A stretch of 64,000 bases of DNA from Rhodococcus sp. ARC_M6 (GTDB taxonomy: Bacteria > Actinomycetota > Actinomycetes > Mycobacteriales > Mycobacteriaceae), in the NCBI RefSeq assembly GCF_022810305.1, contig NZ_JALGQH010000009.1, forward strand, positions 124,001-188,000, read 5' to 3'. The notes under the pieces are model-generated. The model was given only the letters and a program-made list of their open reading frames with translations. It had not been told where the DNA came from and searched no databases. A program made the position numbers and the translations under genes. Positions 1 to 15,000 of the stretch are shown piece after piece. Numbering within the stretch: the stretch's first letter is position 1; each line of letters opens with the position of its first letter.

Positions 1-3000
1 GTTCCCGGAACTCTGCCCGGCCCGCATCGAAGTCCGGTGAAGGCAACGCAGCGCGATCGATCTTTCCGTTGACCGTGAGCGGCAATGCATCAAGCACCAC
101 GACCGTCGCCGGCAGCATCTGCGGAGCCAACCGCTCGCCCACGAACGAAAGCACCTCCATCGAGTCCAGGACCACGCCGGGCCGAGGAGTCACGTAGCCG
201 ATCAATCGATCGCCACCCCTCCCATCGCTGCGAACCGCGGCCACAGCCCTGGTCACGCCCTCGCACGCCGAGAGTGCCGACTCGACCTCACCAAGCTCGA
301 TACGAGAACCACGAATCTTCACCTGTAGGTCGGAACGACCGACATAGTCCAGCGCCAAACCATGACCCGGGCTCCGCAACCACCGGACAACATCGCCCGT
401 CCGATACATTCGTCGACCCGAACTGCCAAAGGGATCAGCGACAAACCTCGACGCCGTCAACCCCACCCGATTGCGGTATCCACGTGCCAAACACGGTCCC
501 TCCACGTACAGCTCCCCCGGCACTCCGACGGGAACCGGCCGCAATCTGCCGTCGAGAACAACCTCGCCAACCCCACACGTCGGGTCACCGATTGTCACCT
601 TCTCGCCCGCGGCCAACGGCTCGCCGGCGTCAGTCTGGATTGTCGCCTCGGCGGGGCCGTAGGTATTGAACATCCGGCGTCCCGGCGCCCACCGCTCCAC
701 CAACTCCGGCGGACACGTCTCACCCCCGACTACCACTGTCCTCAAGTCCTCGAGCCCCGCTGGATCCACCGTCCCCAGCAATGACGGTGTCAACGCAGCA
801 TGAGTCACTTTCTCCCGCAACAAGATCTCCGCCAACTCATTCCCGCCGTAAACCGTGGGCGGCACAATCACCAACCGACCACCCGACGCAAACGCCCACA
901 ATTGTTCCAGGACGGCAGCGTCAAAACTCGGCGAGGCAGCGTGCAACACCCGAGAATTTGGGCCCAGCGCGAACCGAGAACACTGCTCGGCCACCAGATT
1001 TGCCAAACCCCGATGAGAGACCACGACACCCTTCGGCACCCCCGTCGAGCCCGACGTATAGATCACGTAGGCCGCATGATCAATGTCCAGGTTTGCCGTG
1101 CGGTCCACATCGTCAACCGGTAGAGCCGACGCCGACAACAACTCCCTTTCCATTACCGGATCGTCGACAACCAACCACTCGACCGACCCCGGCAACCCAT
1201 CCCGCCACTCCGAATTCGTAATACCGAGTGCCACATCAGAATCGTTCAGCATGTACTCAACTCGGACGCTCGGATACAACGGATCCACCGGCACAAACGC
1301 CGCCCCCGACTTCGTGACCGCTATCGCCGCAACGACCTCACCGAACGACCGAGGCAATGCCACCGCAACAGACGACTCCGGACCGACACCGCGACTGATC
1401 AGCAACCGCGCCAAACGATTCGACTGATCGTCGAGCTCGCCGTACGCCCACTGCCGATCCCCGAACACCACCGCGATCGCGGATCCGTTCTCGGCCCCGT
1501 CCGCCAACAACTCCGGCAATACCCGCCCCGGCACAGCCGGACCACCCTGCACCGACGTCAACTCGCGATATTCGTCCGGGGACAGCAGATCCAGTTGCGC
1601 CAGGGGCAGATCCGGGTCTGCGACGACGGCGTCGAGGACACGAAGAACCCGCTGCAGGGTCTCCTCCATCGCGTCGTGGTCGAAGATCTCGGGCAGGAAT
1701 TTGATTCTCAGGTGCAATGTCGTATCGACGTCCGCAACGAGGCCGATCGGGTAGTGCGAAGCATCCGCGCCGCTCACACCGACCACATGCATGCCCGCGA
1801 TATCGGTGTCTTCGGTGAGACCTCCCCGGTCGATCGGGTAGGACTCGAACACCGTCATCGTGTCGAAGACTGCTCCCGGCCCGGCGACACGCTGAATGTC
1901 AGCCAGACTCACGTAGTGGTGATCGAGCAACGCGGCCTGCTCCGCCTGAACCCGGTCGAGGAATTGCCCCAGAGTCTCGGTGGTGTCGAGACGGACCCGT
2001 ACCGGCAGTGTGTTGACAAACAGTCCGATCATCGATTCGATGCCCTCGAGCTGTGGGGGCCGACCCGAAACGGTGGCACCGAACGTCACGTCGTCCCGAG
2101 AAGTCAACTCGCCCAAGATAATCGCCCAGACCGTCTGGATCACCGTATTGAGGGTGACTCCCCGGGCCCGCGCAAGACCGGCCAAGGCCGCGGTCTGCTC
2201 CTCGGTCAATTCGCCGGCAACATCCTTTGATTCGGAATATCGACGGCCAGGATCAGCCGGCGCCACCAAGGTCGGATCGTCAAGCCCGTCGAAAGCTCGA
2301 GCCCAAGCGTCGAGAGACGCCGTCGTATCCTGCTCGGCGATCCAGGCCAGATAGTCCCGATAGGGACGGACCCTCGGTAGCATCGCAGGGTCCCCGTCGG
2401 TTCCGTAGAGTACCAACAACTCTCGCAGCAATAACGGCGTCGACCAACCGTCGATCAGCAGGTGATGATTGGTCAGGACAAGCCGATAGTGATCCGGCCC
2501 GATGGTGACCAGCGTCCAGCGCAGTAGCGGGGCGTGAGCCGGATCGAACCGCGTCGCCCGGTCGGCGGACATCAGTTGATCCCATTCCGAACCTCGCGCT
2601 TCGTCGCCGAATCCGGACAGGTCGATCTCCGACCATGGTGCCTCGACGTTGTCCTCGACCACCTGCACCGGGCCGGCGTCGGTGTTTGGAACAAATGCAG
2701 TGCGCAAGTTCGGATGACGGTCGAGCAGCAACTGACCGACTCGGCGCAACCGCGCCGGATCGACGTGCCCACGCAACTCGACGACCAACTGCACCAGGTA
2801 GGCGTCCACCGAGGCTTCGGATGCTAACGCTGCATCGGAAGCCAAGGCTGTATTGGAAGCCAAGGCGTGGAACAGCAACCCCTTCTGCAGAGGAGACAGC
2901 GGCCAGACGTCGCTCAGCGCCGGATACCGCTTCTCGAGGCGTTCGATTTCAGCCTGCCCGAGCGTGACCAGGCTCAGGTCCGTCGGCGTATGTCCGCCCG

Positions 3001-6000
3001 CGCCCGGTCGCGCGGCATAGGTTGCCAGCAAGGAAAGGGCTTCGAGCCACAACCGAGCCGGTACGCCAACTTCCTCAGCGGTGAGCACCCCGCGCGGGAA
3101 GGACCAGACCGCCCGCAGTGTCGGCCGAACGCCGTCGTCGATGGTGAGGGAGTTGATGTCGAGCACCGTCGGTACCGGCATATCCGGATTCTGTGCACCC
3201 GAAAGGTTGCCCGCATCGTCGACGGGTACCCAGCCGCTGTCACTCCCGTTTGCTGGAATTCCTGTGGTGACCCTACCGAGATAGTTGAAGGCGATTTGCG
3301 GTACCGGCAGGTTCCGCAACACCGATCCGGTGTCGTCATTGAGATACCGCAGCAGGCCGTACCCGATCCCATGGTCGGGAATCGCGAGAAGCTGCTCCTT
3401 GACCGACTTGACCAGCGTCGCCAACGCCCGGCCGCCGGCGTAGGCGTCGTCCAGATCGATACCGGAAAGATCCAGGTGCATCGGGAAAGTCGTGGAAAAC
3501 CAGCCGACGGTGCGCGTCAAGTCCGAACCCGGGACGACGCCTTCCTCACGTCCGTGCCCTTCGAGACCGATCACTACGTCCTCGAGATCCGCTCCGCGAT
3601 CACGCCGCCACTTCGTCACCGCCAACGCCAAGGTGGCCACCAGTCCGTCACCCACGCCGCCGTGAAATACCTCCGGGACAGTGGTCAACAAGGATTCGGT
3701 GACGTCTGCGGGCACATTGACCTCGACGGTCTCGGAGGTGGCCGCCACATCGATCGCGAGATCCAGTGGCCGAGACCCGATCATCGGATCGTCCACCGCC
3801 ATCGCTCGCCAGATATCGAGTTCGGCAATCCGCTCCGGACGCTGGGCCACCTCGACCAGTCCGTGCGCCCACCGGCGCATCGAGGTTCCCACCGGCGCAA
3901 GCTCCGGCTGCACCCCGGCAGCGAGCTGCGCCCACGCGGTCGCCAGATCCGGCACCAGCACCCGCCAGGACACCCCGTCGACCACCGAATGGTGAATCAC
4001 AATCAACACTCGGCCGCGCCCTGCCTCTTCAGCAGGATCGAACCACACCACCTGCATCACAATCCCGTCAGCGGGATTCAACCGCTCCGCTGCGGCGTCC
4101 AACTCTCGCGACGCCAATTCGTGGAACTGCGAGCCTCCCAGCGGCACGTCCAACGACACCCGAGTGATGATGTCCTTGGCCTGAATCATTGCTTCCGGCA
4201 ATGCTTCCCACGTCCAGTCCCTGCCCCGCGCCTCATTCCGCCGCAACCGCGCTCTCAGCATGTCGTGGTGGTCGAGCAATACTTGGATTGTGTGCCCCAG
4301 ACCGTCCGCATCGATATGGTCCGGCAGCCCCAGCATCACGGCCTGCGAGAAGCGGCCGAAGCCCGCTTCACCTCGTTCGAGCAGCCAGGACAAAATCGGC
4401 GTCAACGGAATCGTCCCGACGCCGCCGCCGGCAAACTCCTCCAATAACGCCTCCACGTCGTCGCCGACGACAGCAACCTGCGCCAACCCTGCAACCGACT
4501 TGCGGTTGAAAACATCCCGCGGCGAGAACACCACGCCGGTCCGCTTTGCTCGCGCCGCCAATTGGATCGACATGATGCTGTCGCCGCCGAGCGCGAAGAA
4601 CGAATCATCCACACCCACCGATTCGAGTCCGAGCACCTCCTCGAACAATCCCGCCAGCACCTTTTCCATCTCAGTTCTGGGCGCGTGGAATTCGCTCCGC
4701 CCGGTACCGAAGTCCGGCGTCGGCAACGCAGCGCGATCGAGCTTGCCGTTCGGTGTCACAGGAAGAGAATCGAGGAGCATTACGGCAGCGGGCACCATGT
4801 GTGGGGCCAACTGTTCTCCGGCAAACGCGAGTACTGCCCGAGGGTCGACGGCTACCCCCGACTCCGCCACGACGTACCCGATCAACCGGTCACCGGAAGG
4901 CCCGTCGCTGTCGACGGTGGCCACTGCCCGAGACACGCCCGGGCAGTTCATCAGAGCCGATTCGACCTCACCCAGTTCGATCCGGAATCCACGAACCTTC
5001 ACCTGATCATCGGACCGACCGACGTAGTCGAGATTCAGGCTCCCATCCGAGCGTCGAAGCCACCGCACCAAATCACCGGTTCGGTACATCCGGCGACCGG
5101 AACCGGCAAACGGATCTGCCACAAACCTCGACGCCGTCAGCCCCACCCGCCGGCGGTATCCGCGCGCCAGCGCCGGTCCGGCCAAATACAGCTCACCGAC
5201 CATTCCGACGGGCACCGGACGCAACCTGCAATCGAGCACGCATTCATCGAAGCCGCGTATCGGGCCACCGACCGTCACCGGGTCATCTGCAACCAACGGC
5301 GGACCGGCATTCGACCAGATGGTCGCCTCGGTCGGCCCGTACAGGTTGAACATCACGCGATCCCGCGACCATCGCGCCGCCAACTCCGGCGGGCACGCTT
5401 CTCCCGCCACCATCAGACATTGCAGCGACGCTGCATCGATCGCAGTGGTGTCGATCGAGGCCAACGCCGTCGGCGTGAGTACCGCATGAGTCACACCCTC
5501 GTCATCGAGCAACTGCGCCAACTCGCCGCCGCCGTACAGGAACGGCGGGGCGATCACCAATCTCGCCCCCGCACCGAACGCCATCATCTGCTCGAACACC
5601 GCAGCGTCGAAACTCGGCGACGCAACATGCAACACCCGCGCATCCGGACCCAACCCGAACCGAGAACACTGCTCCCCCACCAGATTCGCCACACCACGAT
5701 GAGTAATCACCACACCCTTCGGCACCCCGGTCGACCCGGACGTGTAAATCACGTACGCCGGATGATCGAGTGCCAGTGCCACGCTTCTGTCCTCGTCGGT
5801 CACCGGATCTGCTGCCAATCCTGTCAACTCGACCCCGACCGTCGCATCGTCGAGCTCGAGCCAGCGGACCGAATCGGGCAACCGATCGCGCCACTCCGAC
5901 AACGTAATTCCAACCGCCACAGCAGAATCCGACACAATATGCTCGATTCGGGCCGCCGGATACAACGGATCGACCGGCACAAATGACGCTCCCGACTTTG

Positions 6001-9000
6001 TCACCGCCCACACCGCCACAACCGACTCGAACGAGCGCGCCATCGCCACCGCCACACTCGACTCCGGCCCGACACCACGACCGATCAGCAACCGTGCCAA
6101 CCTGTTCGATTGTTCGTCGAGCTCCCCGTAAGTCCACCGTCGATCCCCACACGCCACTGCGGTCGCCGACCGGTTTTCAGCGCCGGCAGCCAACAACTCC
6201 GGCAAGACACGGCCACGAGCCGCGGGACCACCCGACACCGATGACAACTCACCGAATTCGTCGGGAGACAGCAGATCCAACTTGGCCAGTGGCAAATCCG
6301 CGTCGGCGACGACGGTTTCGATGACACGCAGGACCCGCTCGAGGATCTCCGTTATCGCGTCGTGGTCGAAGAGTTCGGGGAGGTACTTGATTCTGAGATT
6401 CAGTTTCGTATCTACGTGCGCAATCACACTGATCGGGTAGTGGGCGGCGTCTGTGCCGCTCACGTCGATTACCTGCATCCCGGCGATATCGGTATCGGCA
6501 GTGAGTCCTGCGTGATCGACCGGATAGGACTCGAACACTGTCATCGTGTCGAAGACTGCTCCCGGCCCGGCTACCCGTTGGATATCGGCGAGACCAACGT
6601 AGTGATGGTCGAGCAACACCGCCTGCTCCGCCTGGATCCGGTCGAGAAGTCCGCCGAGAGTTTCGTTGGGGTCCAGCCGCACGCGCACCGGAAGTGTGTT
6701 GACAAGCAGACCGATCATCGATTCGATGCCCACGATCTGAGGAGGCCTCCCGGAAACCGTCGCACCGAACGTCACGTCATCCCGGGACGTCAACGCGCCC
6801 AGGATAATCGCCCAGGCCATCTCGACCACGGTGTTGAGGGTATTTCCGCGGGCCCGCGCAAAGTCCGTCACCGCACTCGTCTGTTCGTCGGTCAATTCAC
6901 CTCGCACGTCACGTGATTCGGTAAATCGACGCCCCGGTTCGAGCGGAGCAACCAACGTCGGTCCGTCGACGTCGCCGAGTAACCGCATCCATTCCCCGAG
7001 AGACCGTTCAACGTCCTGCCGCTCGACCCACGCCAGATAGTCCCGGTACGGGGAGAGCCTCGGCAACGCCGTCGTGTCGCCTCCCGTGGCGTAAAGCAAC
7101 AACAGCTCGCGCAAGAGCAGCGGTGTCGACCAGCCGTCGAGCAGCAGGTGATGGTTAGTCAGTATCAGCCGGTAGCTGGCTGGTCCAGTGGTGACCAGCA
7201 TCCAGCGCAGCAGTGGGGCACGGGCAGTATCGAACCCCGCCGCCCAGTCTGCTGCTATCAGCTGATCCCACTCACAACCCCGTGAGTCGTCGCCGCGGCC
7301 GGACAGGTCGATCTCCTTCCACGGCGCCGACGCGTCGCTGCGGACCACCTGCACCGGCCCACCCTCTGCATCCGGAACAAACGCGGTCCGCAGGTTTGCA
7401 TGCCGATCGAGCAACATCTGCGCGGCGCGGCGCAAACGCTCCGGGTCGACGTGCCCGCGCAGTTCGACGACCAATTGCACAACATAGGCGTCGACCGACT
7501 CCTCGGACACCACTGCATGAAACAGCAACCCGGTCTGCAACGGCGAGAGCGGCCAGACATCGCTCAATGCCGGGTACCGTTCCTCGAGATCTTCAATCTC
7601 GGCCTGACCGAGGGAGACAAGATCGAAGTCCGACGGAGTGTGTCCCCCGGCCCCGTCGGTACGGGCGTGCTTGGTCAATGCCGTCAACACCTCGCACCAC
7701 GACGCGGCCAGTTCGTCGACCTCGGCCGCAGTCAGCACCCCGCTGGGGAACGACCACGTCGCGCGCAATCGCGGCGCGCTCGGACTGCCGACGGTCAGGG
7801 CGTTGATATCGAGCACCGCGGACACCGGCATGTCCGGATTCTGGGCACCACTGAGATCGCCCCCATCGTCGACCGGCATCCATCCGGCCACTGGGACGCC
7901 CTCGGGAAGCTCGGTCGCCACACGTCCGAGATAGTTGAAAGCGATGTGCGGTGCCGGAAAGTCTCGCAGAGCCGATCCGGTGGTCTCGCAGAGATACCGC
8001 AGCAAGCCGTACCCGATCCCGTGGTCGGGAACCGCACGAAGCTGTTCCTTGACGGACTTGACCAACGCTCCCGCCGCCGGGCCACCAACGCGCACTTCCT
8101 CGAGGTCGGCGCCGGAAAGATCAAGTCGCATCGGGAAACTCGTGGAGAACCAACCAACCGTGCGAGTCAGATCAGATCCCGGGACGACGCTTTCCTCACG
8201 TCCGTGCCCTTCGAGACTGATCAGAACATCATCGAGGTTCACTCCGTTATCGCGCCGCCACGTCGTCACCGCCGTTGCCAGCGCGGCCAGCAGCCCGTCG
8301 CCCACACCGCCATGGAATGCCTCGGGAACTGTGGTCAACAACGCCTGCGTGACGTCGGTGGGGAGCTCCACGCAGATACTCTCCACGGTCGAGTTCACGT
8401 CAACAACGTGGTTCAGTGGTCTGGACCCCATCACCGGGTCGTCCACTAGGGCCATCCTCTGCCACAAGTCGAGTTCCGCCATCCGCTCCGGCTCCTGGGC
8501 AGCATCAACCAATCCATGGGCCCATCTGCGCATCGACGTTCCAACCGGGGCTAGGTCGGGATCCTGGCCAGCGTCGATCTGCGCCCACGCGGTCGCCAGA
8601 TCCGGAACCAGCACCCGCCACGACACCCCGTCAACCGCCGAATGATGCACCACTATCAGCACTCGCCCCGGATCGCGCGTCTCGACCGGGGCAAACCAGA
8701 CCACCTGCACGAGGATCCCAGAGTCCGGATCCAGCCGATCCGCTGCGGCATTCAACTCTGCCGCAGCCAACTCCCGGAACCCAGTGCTCCCCTCAATCGG
8801 CACTGTGTGGATAACAGCGTCGGCTCGAATCATTCCGGCCGGCAACACCTCCCACGACCAGCTCACATCGGAATGTCGGGACAGGCGCGCCCGCAGCATG
8901 TCGTGCCGATCAAGGACCGCCTGGACGACGCCGGATAACGTCGGCCGGTCGATCCCCACGGGTAGGCCCAGCATCACCGCCTGCGAGAAGCGCTCGAACC

Positions 9001-12000
9001 CTGACCCACCTCGTTCGAGCAGCCAGTGCATGATGGGCGTCAACGGAACTTCTCCAACTCCGCCACCGGAAAACTCCTCCAACGCCGCGGCTCCCTCACC
9101 GACGACAGCAATCTCCGCCAAACCGGCCACCGACTTGCGCTCGAAGACGTCCCGCGGTGAAAACTGCACTCCGGCCTGCTTTGCCCGCGAGACCAACTGG
9201 ATCGACATGATGCTGTCTCCGCCGAGGGAGAAGAACGAATCCTCTACGCCCACTTCGGCGACTCCGAGCACCTCCTCGAACAATCCCGCCAGAACGATCT
9301 CCACCTCGGTGACCGGCGCTCTGAATGTGCTTCTGCCGGAGGCGAAGTCCGGCGCCGGAAGCCCGTCACGATCAAGCTTTCCGTTCGAGGTGAGGGGCAG
9401 AGACTCGAGCACCACCACGGTCGCGGGCACCATGTGCGGAGGCAATCTCTCGCCCACGCCACCGAGCACCGCACGAACGTCCAGGTCGACGCCGGGCTCA
9501 GGCACCACATACCCGATCAATCGGTCACCTCTACCCGCGTCACGACGGACCGCGGCCACCGCCCGGGCCACGCCCGGACAAGCTGACAGAGCCGATTCGA
9601 TCTCCCCCAACTCGATACGGACACCACGAACCTTCACCTGAAGATCCGAACGACCGAGATAATCAATGGTCACGCTCCCGTCCGGAAGCCGCAGCCAGCG
9701 CACCACATCGCCGGTCCGGTACATCCGCAGGCCGGAACGCGTGAACGGATCGGCGACAAACCGCGACGCAGTCAAACCCCTCCGATTACGGTAGCCACGC
9801 GCCAGCCCCGGACCAGCCAGATACAACTCCCCCACAACTCCGATGGGTACCGGCCGCAACCGCGCATCGAGGACCTTCTCCGCGAAACCGCAGATCGGCC
9901 TACCGACAGTTACCGCCTCACCAGCTGCCATCGGCACAGTGGCATTCGACTGAATTGTCGCTTCCGCGGGGCCATAGGTGTTGAACATTCGGCGCCCCGG
10001 CGCCCACCGTGTCACCAGCTCTGGCGGGCAGGCCTCGCCGCCCACCACAACCGTCCCGAGATCCTCGAGCCCGGCCGGATCAACCGTCCCCAACAACGCC
10101 GGCGTCAGCGCCGCGTGAGTCACCTTCTCTCGCAACAAAATTTCCGCCAGCTCACCGCCGCCGTAGACCGACTGCGGCGCGATCACCAGCCGCCCACCCG
10201 ATGAAAACGCCCACAACTGTTCCAAGACGGCAGCATCGAAACTCGGGGACGCAGCATGCAATACTCGGGAATCCGGACCCAATCCGAACCGAGAACACTG
10301 CTCCGCCACCAGATTCGCCAACCCGCGATGCGTTAACACCACGCCCTTCGGCGCACCCGTCGACCCCGACGTGTAAATGATGTAGGCGGCGTGATCGATG
10401 TCGAGTTCAGCTGTCCGCTCCGCGTCACTGATCGGTAACACAGACTCCCGCAGCAGCGCACCCTCCGCAACTGGTTCGTCAAGTACGATCCACCGCACCG
10501 AACCTGGCAAGCTATCACGCCACTCCGAGAGCGTAATCCCCACCGTGACAGACGAATCAGTCAGCATGTGCTGGATCCGGGCGGCCGGATAGAGAGGATC
10601 CACCGGCACAAACGATGCCCCCGACTTAGCCACCGCCCACACCGCCGATACCGACTCGACCGACCGCCCGAGCGCCACCGCGACACCCGACTCCGGACCG
10701 ATCCCCTGCCTGATCAACAACCGCGCCAACCGATTCGACTGCTCATCGAGGTCCCCGTACGTGCACCGCTGCTCCCCACACACCACCGCGATCACCGACC
10801 GGTTCGCGGCGCCCGCAGTCAGCAACTCCGGCAACAACGCTCCGGGAACAGCCGAATCACCCGACACTGCCGTCAGTTCCAGCACTTCCTCCGCGGAGAG
10901 CAATCCGATATCCGCAATCCGCAACCACGGCGCAGTCATGACCTCCGCGAGGATGCGGGCGAATCTGTCCGCGAAACTGTGAACTGTGTCCGCGTCGAGA
11001 ATGTCGACGGCAAAGATGAAAGAAGCTGATATCCCGGCGGGAGTACCGTCGTCGGAATCGAACTTCTCGGTGAGACTCAGATGCAGGTCGTACCTCGCGA
11101 CGTCAAGGTCAACATCGACAACCTCCACCTCCAGATCAGGCAAGACCAGGTTGGGAGGCTCGGTGTTCCGCAACTCCACCATCACCTGAAAGAGCGGAGA
11201 AATCGCCGTCGACCGCACGTGATCGACGGATTCCAACACTCGCTCGAACGGAATCCGGGCATGGGCGAAGGCACCCAGATCGCACTCCCGCACCTGCTGT
11301 AGTAGATCCTCGAACGAATAGCCTGACTCGATGTGCGTCCGAAGCACCACGGTATTGACGAACATGCCCACCATCTCGTCGAGCGAAGCCTCCCCGCGTC
11401 CGGCAATCGGGGTACCCACCGCGATGTCGGAACTCCCGCTCAGCCTGTTCAGCAATACAGCCAGCGCCGCATGCATGGTAATGAACATCGTCGAATCATG
11501 TTCGCGCGCAAATATTCCCAGTCGGCGATGCAAGCTCGCGTCGATATCGAACTGCACGCTACTTCCTCTCCCTGACCGCCAGGTCGGGCGCGGTCGATCT
11601 GTCGGGAACGGCGTCGACTCGGCCATTCCTGTCAGCGTTTGCCGCCAGTACGTCAGCTCCGCCGCGGCCAGGGAATCAGGATCGGACTCGCTACCGAGAA
11701 TGCTGCGCTGCCACAGGGTGTAGTCGGCATAGCTCACGGAGGTCGGCCCCCAGTCGGGCGCTCGCCCGTGTAGGCGCGCGGTGTACGCGGCCACCACGTC
11801 CCGCGCCAGCGGCGCCATCGACGAGCCGTCGGCCGCGATGTGATGGACCACCATCACAAGGACGTGCTGGCAACGGTCGATACGGAACAACACCGTCCGC
11901 ACCGGGACTTCATCGGTCACATCGAAGCCTTCGCCCGCAAGGTCGGCAATCTGCTCAGGCAGTGACGCCCCGTCCGGCACTGTCACCGGAAGGAGTTCGG

Positions 12001-15000
12001 CAACCACCTGATCTGTCGGCACAACGACCTGGAGCGGTCCCTGGGGGGACTCCGGGTACACCGTCCGGAGCGTCTCGTGGAGGTCGACAACATCGGCAAG
12101 CGCAGCTCGCAAGGCGTCCGCATCCAACTCGCCTGTCAACCGCAGCGCGATGGGAACGTTGTACGCGCAGGACGAGGTGTCCAACTGATTGACAAGCCAC
12201 AGGCGCTGTTGAGCGAGGGACACCGGAACCCTGTCGGGGCGCACTCCCGCAGTCAGTGCCGGGCTGGCCGACGGTTGTCCAGCGCACTCGATTCGGGCCG
12301 CAAGCTCCGCGACGGTGGGCGCGTCGAACAGATCCCGCACACCGATGTTCACGTCCAGTGCCGAGTTGATCCGCGCCACCACTTTGGTTGCGATCAAGGA
12401 ATTGCCGCCCAGGTCGAAAAAGTTTGTATCGATGCCGAGCTGATCGGCGGCAAGCATCTCGGCGAAAATGCCGGCGACAGATTCCTCCGTCATGGTTCGC
12501 GGCGACCGGAACTCTGTGCTGGCAGCTCCGAAATCCGGTTCGGGCAGGGCACTGCCGTCAAGCTTGCCTACCGGGGTCAGCGGAAGTTCGTTCAGCACCG
12601 AAATCGCTGCGGGCACCATGTATTCCGGCAGTAGCGAACGGGCATGGGTTCTCAGCTCGGCGACGTCGATGCCCTCGCTGTCACACGGAAGGACATAGGA
12701 CACCAGGACTGGGTCTCCGGCAGGTCCGGCGCGACTGCGTGTCACCGCAAAACCGACATGCGGATGTTCGGTCAGAACCGAATCGATCTCACCGAGCTCG
12801 ATCCTGAAACCTCGAACTTTGACCTGGAAGTCGGTTCGGCCGACATATTCGAGAGTCAGACTTCCCGCCCGATCGTGACGCCACCGCACCACATCTCCGG
12901 TGCGGTACAGGCGATGTCCCGGCACACCGAACGGATCAGCCACGAATCGGGCAGCCGAGCGACCCGATTGATTCCGGTAACCACGCGCCAGACCCGGACC
13001 CGCCAGATACAACTCCCCGGCAACTCTGATCGGCACCGGGCGAAGGCGCGAATCGAGCACCACTTCGTGGAAGCCCCGAATCGGGCCACCGATCGTGACC
13101 GGCTCCCCCGATACATCCATGGCCCCGACATTCGCCATGATCGTCGACTCCGTCGGGCCGTAAGCGTCGAACATCGCCCGTCCCGGCGCCCATCGCAAGG
13201 CCAAGTCCGGTGAACACGCCTCGCCTGCCACCACGAGGCACCGCAACGATTCGCACCCCGCCGGATCAACCGACGTCAACGCCGACGGTGTCAGTACGGC
13301 ATGGGTCACGTGGCCACGATCAAGTAGTTCCGCAAGGTCGGTGCCGCCGAATATCGTCGGAGGCGCGATCACCAATTGCGCACCCGACCCGAATGCCCAC
13401 ACCATTTCGAACACCGACGCGTCGAAACTCGGGGACGCAAAATGTAATACCCTTGCACCGGAATCAGTCTCGAATCGTTCGTGCTGTTCGGCAATGAGAT
13501 CAGCCAACCCCCGGTGCGGCACCACCACTCCCTTGGGTGCACCCGTAGACCCCGACGTGTAGATCACGTACGCCGGATGATCGAGTTTCAGAGGCGCCGT
13601 CCGTTCGCGGTCGGTCACCGGCGTGGCGATTGATCCCGCCACCGCCGCTTCGACGGCATCGTCATCCAACACCATCCACGGCACGGTCCGAGGCAACTCT
13701 TCGAGGGCATCCGAGACTGTCAGCCCGAGGACTGCGCTCGAATCGGTCAGCATGTGTTCGAGCCGAGCCGACGGATACCCCGGATCAACCGGAACAAATG
13801 CAGCACCGGTCTTCGTGATCCCCCACACGCACACAACCGACTCGATCGACCGCCGCATCCCCACCGCGACGCATGACTCCGGACCGACACCTCGACGAAT
13901 CAACGCGTGTGCCAAACGACTAGACCGTCGATCAAGCTCTTGGTACGTCAGTACTCGATCACCGGACACCAGCGCAACAGCGGCGGGGTCCAACTCGACG
14001 GCCGCCGCCAACAATTCCGGCAACGTCAGTGAAGGCATCGGTGCCGCGCCGCTCACCGGCGTCAATTGCTCACGCTCCTGCTGTAGGAGCATCGTGATGT
14101 CGCCGATCCGTACCGACGGATCCTCGGTTCCTTGCGCAAGAATGTGCACGAGACGATCTGCGAATCCCTGCATCGTCGCTGAATCGAACAGGTCTGTGGC
14201 GTACGTCAGATCCACGGACAGGTTCGGCACCCGACCCGAGGCCCCGGACTTCCCCTTCACGACAACCTGCAGGTCACAGGCTTCGGCTCGGTCCCAGCCG
14301 TCGGGGGCTGTCACCTCTACGCCCGGTACTCCGGTGGGGACTGGTACGTCGCATCCGAGGACCACCTGGACAAGCGGCGAATACGCCGACGATCGATCAA
14401 TTCCCAGCGCCTCCACTACCTGTCCGAAGGACACCTGTGTCTGGCTGAATGCACCTCGTCCGCACAGCTTTACCTGCTCCACCAGATCCGTGAACGAAAG
14501 GTCCGGATCGACGAGTGTCCTCATCACCACAGCGTCGGCGGCATTTTCCGCCTCGTCGGAGACTGGAATACCGACCGCAATATCTTCGGTCCCGCTCAGC
14601 CTGGCAAGCAGCACCGCCAACCCGGCATACGTTATCGCAAAAATGCTTGAATCATATTCAGCAGCAAAGGCTTTAACATCGCCAAGCAGCTTCTCGCCGA
14701 GATCGGCGCGCACGCTACCCAACCTTCGCGTCCGCCGATTCGGACGTCGCCGATCCATCGGCAACTCCAGCAGGCCACGCAGTCCGGACAGAGTGCGCCG
14801 CCAGTAGTCCAACTGCCGGGCCGCCTCCAGTCGACGCTCACCTTCCACTGCACTGCTCGGATGAATGGTTGTTATCGGCGCGTCCGGTGCGGCTGCGACA
14901 AATTCCTCGATCAGACCGAGAAATCCGTCGTGGTGTGGCCGCAGTTCGTCATCCCGGTAGCGACCGGGATTTCCCCGAAACTCGACAAAAGTCTTTGCCG

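Noticed and set aside
2867-5986. Long rightward open frames over the NRPS (2867-4447, 4562-5986 and others to 16 kb)
   Set aside because: They lie antisense to the NRPS frame; their products are Arg/His/Gln-rich without domains. They arise because GC-rich codon bias leaves the opposite frame free of stops.
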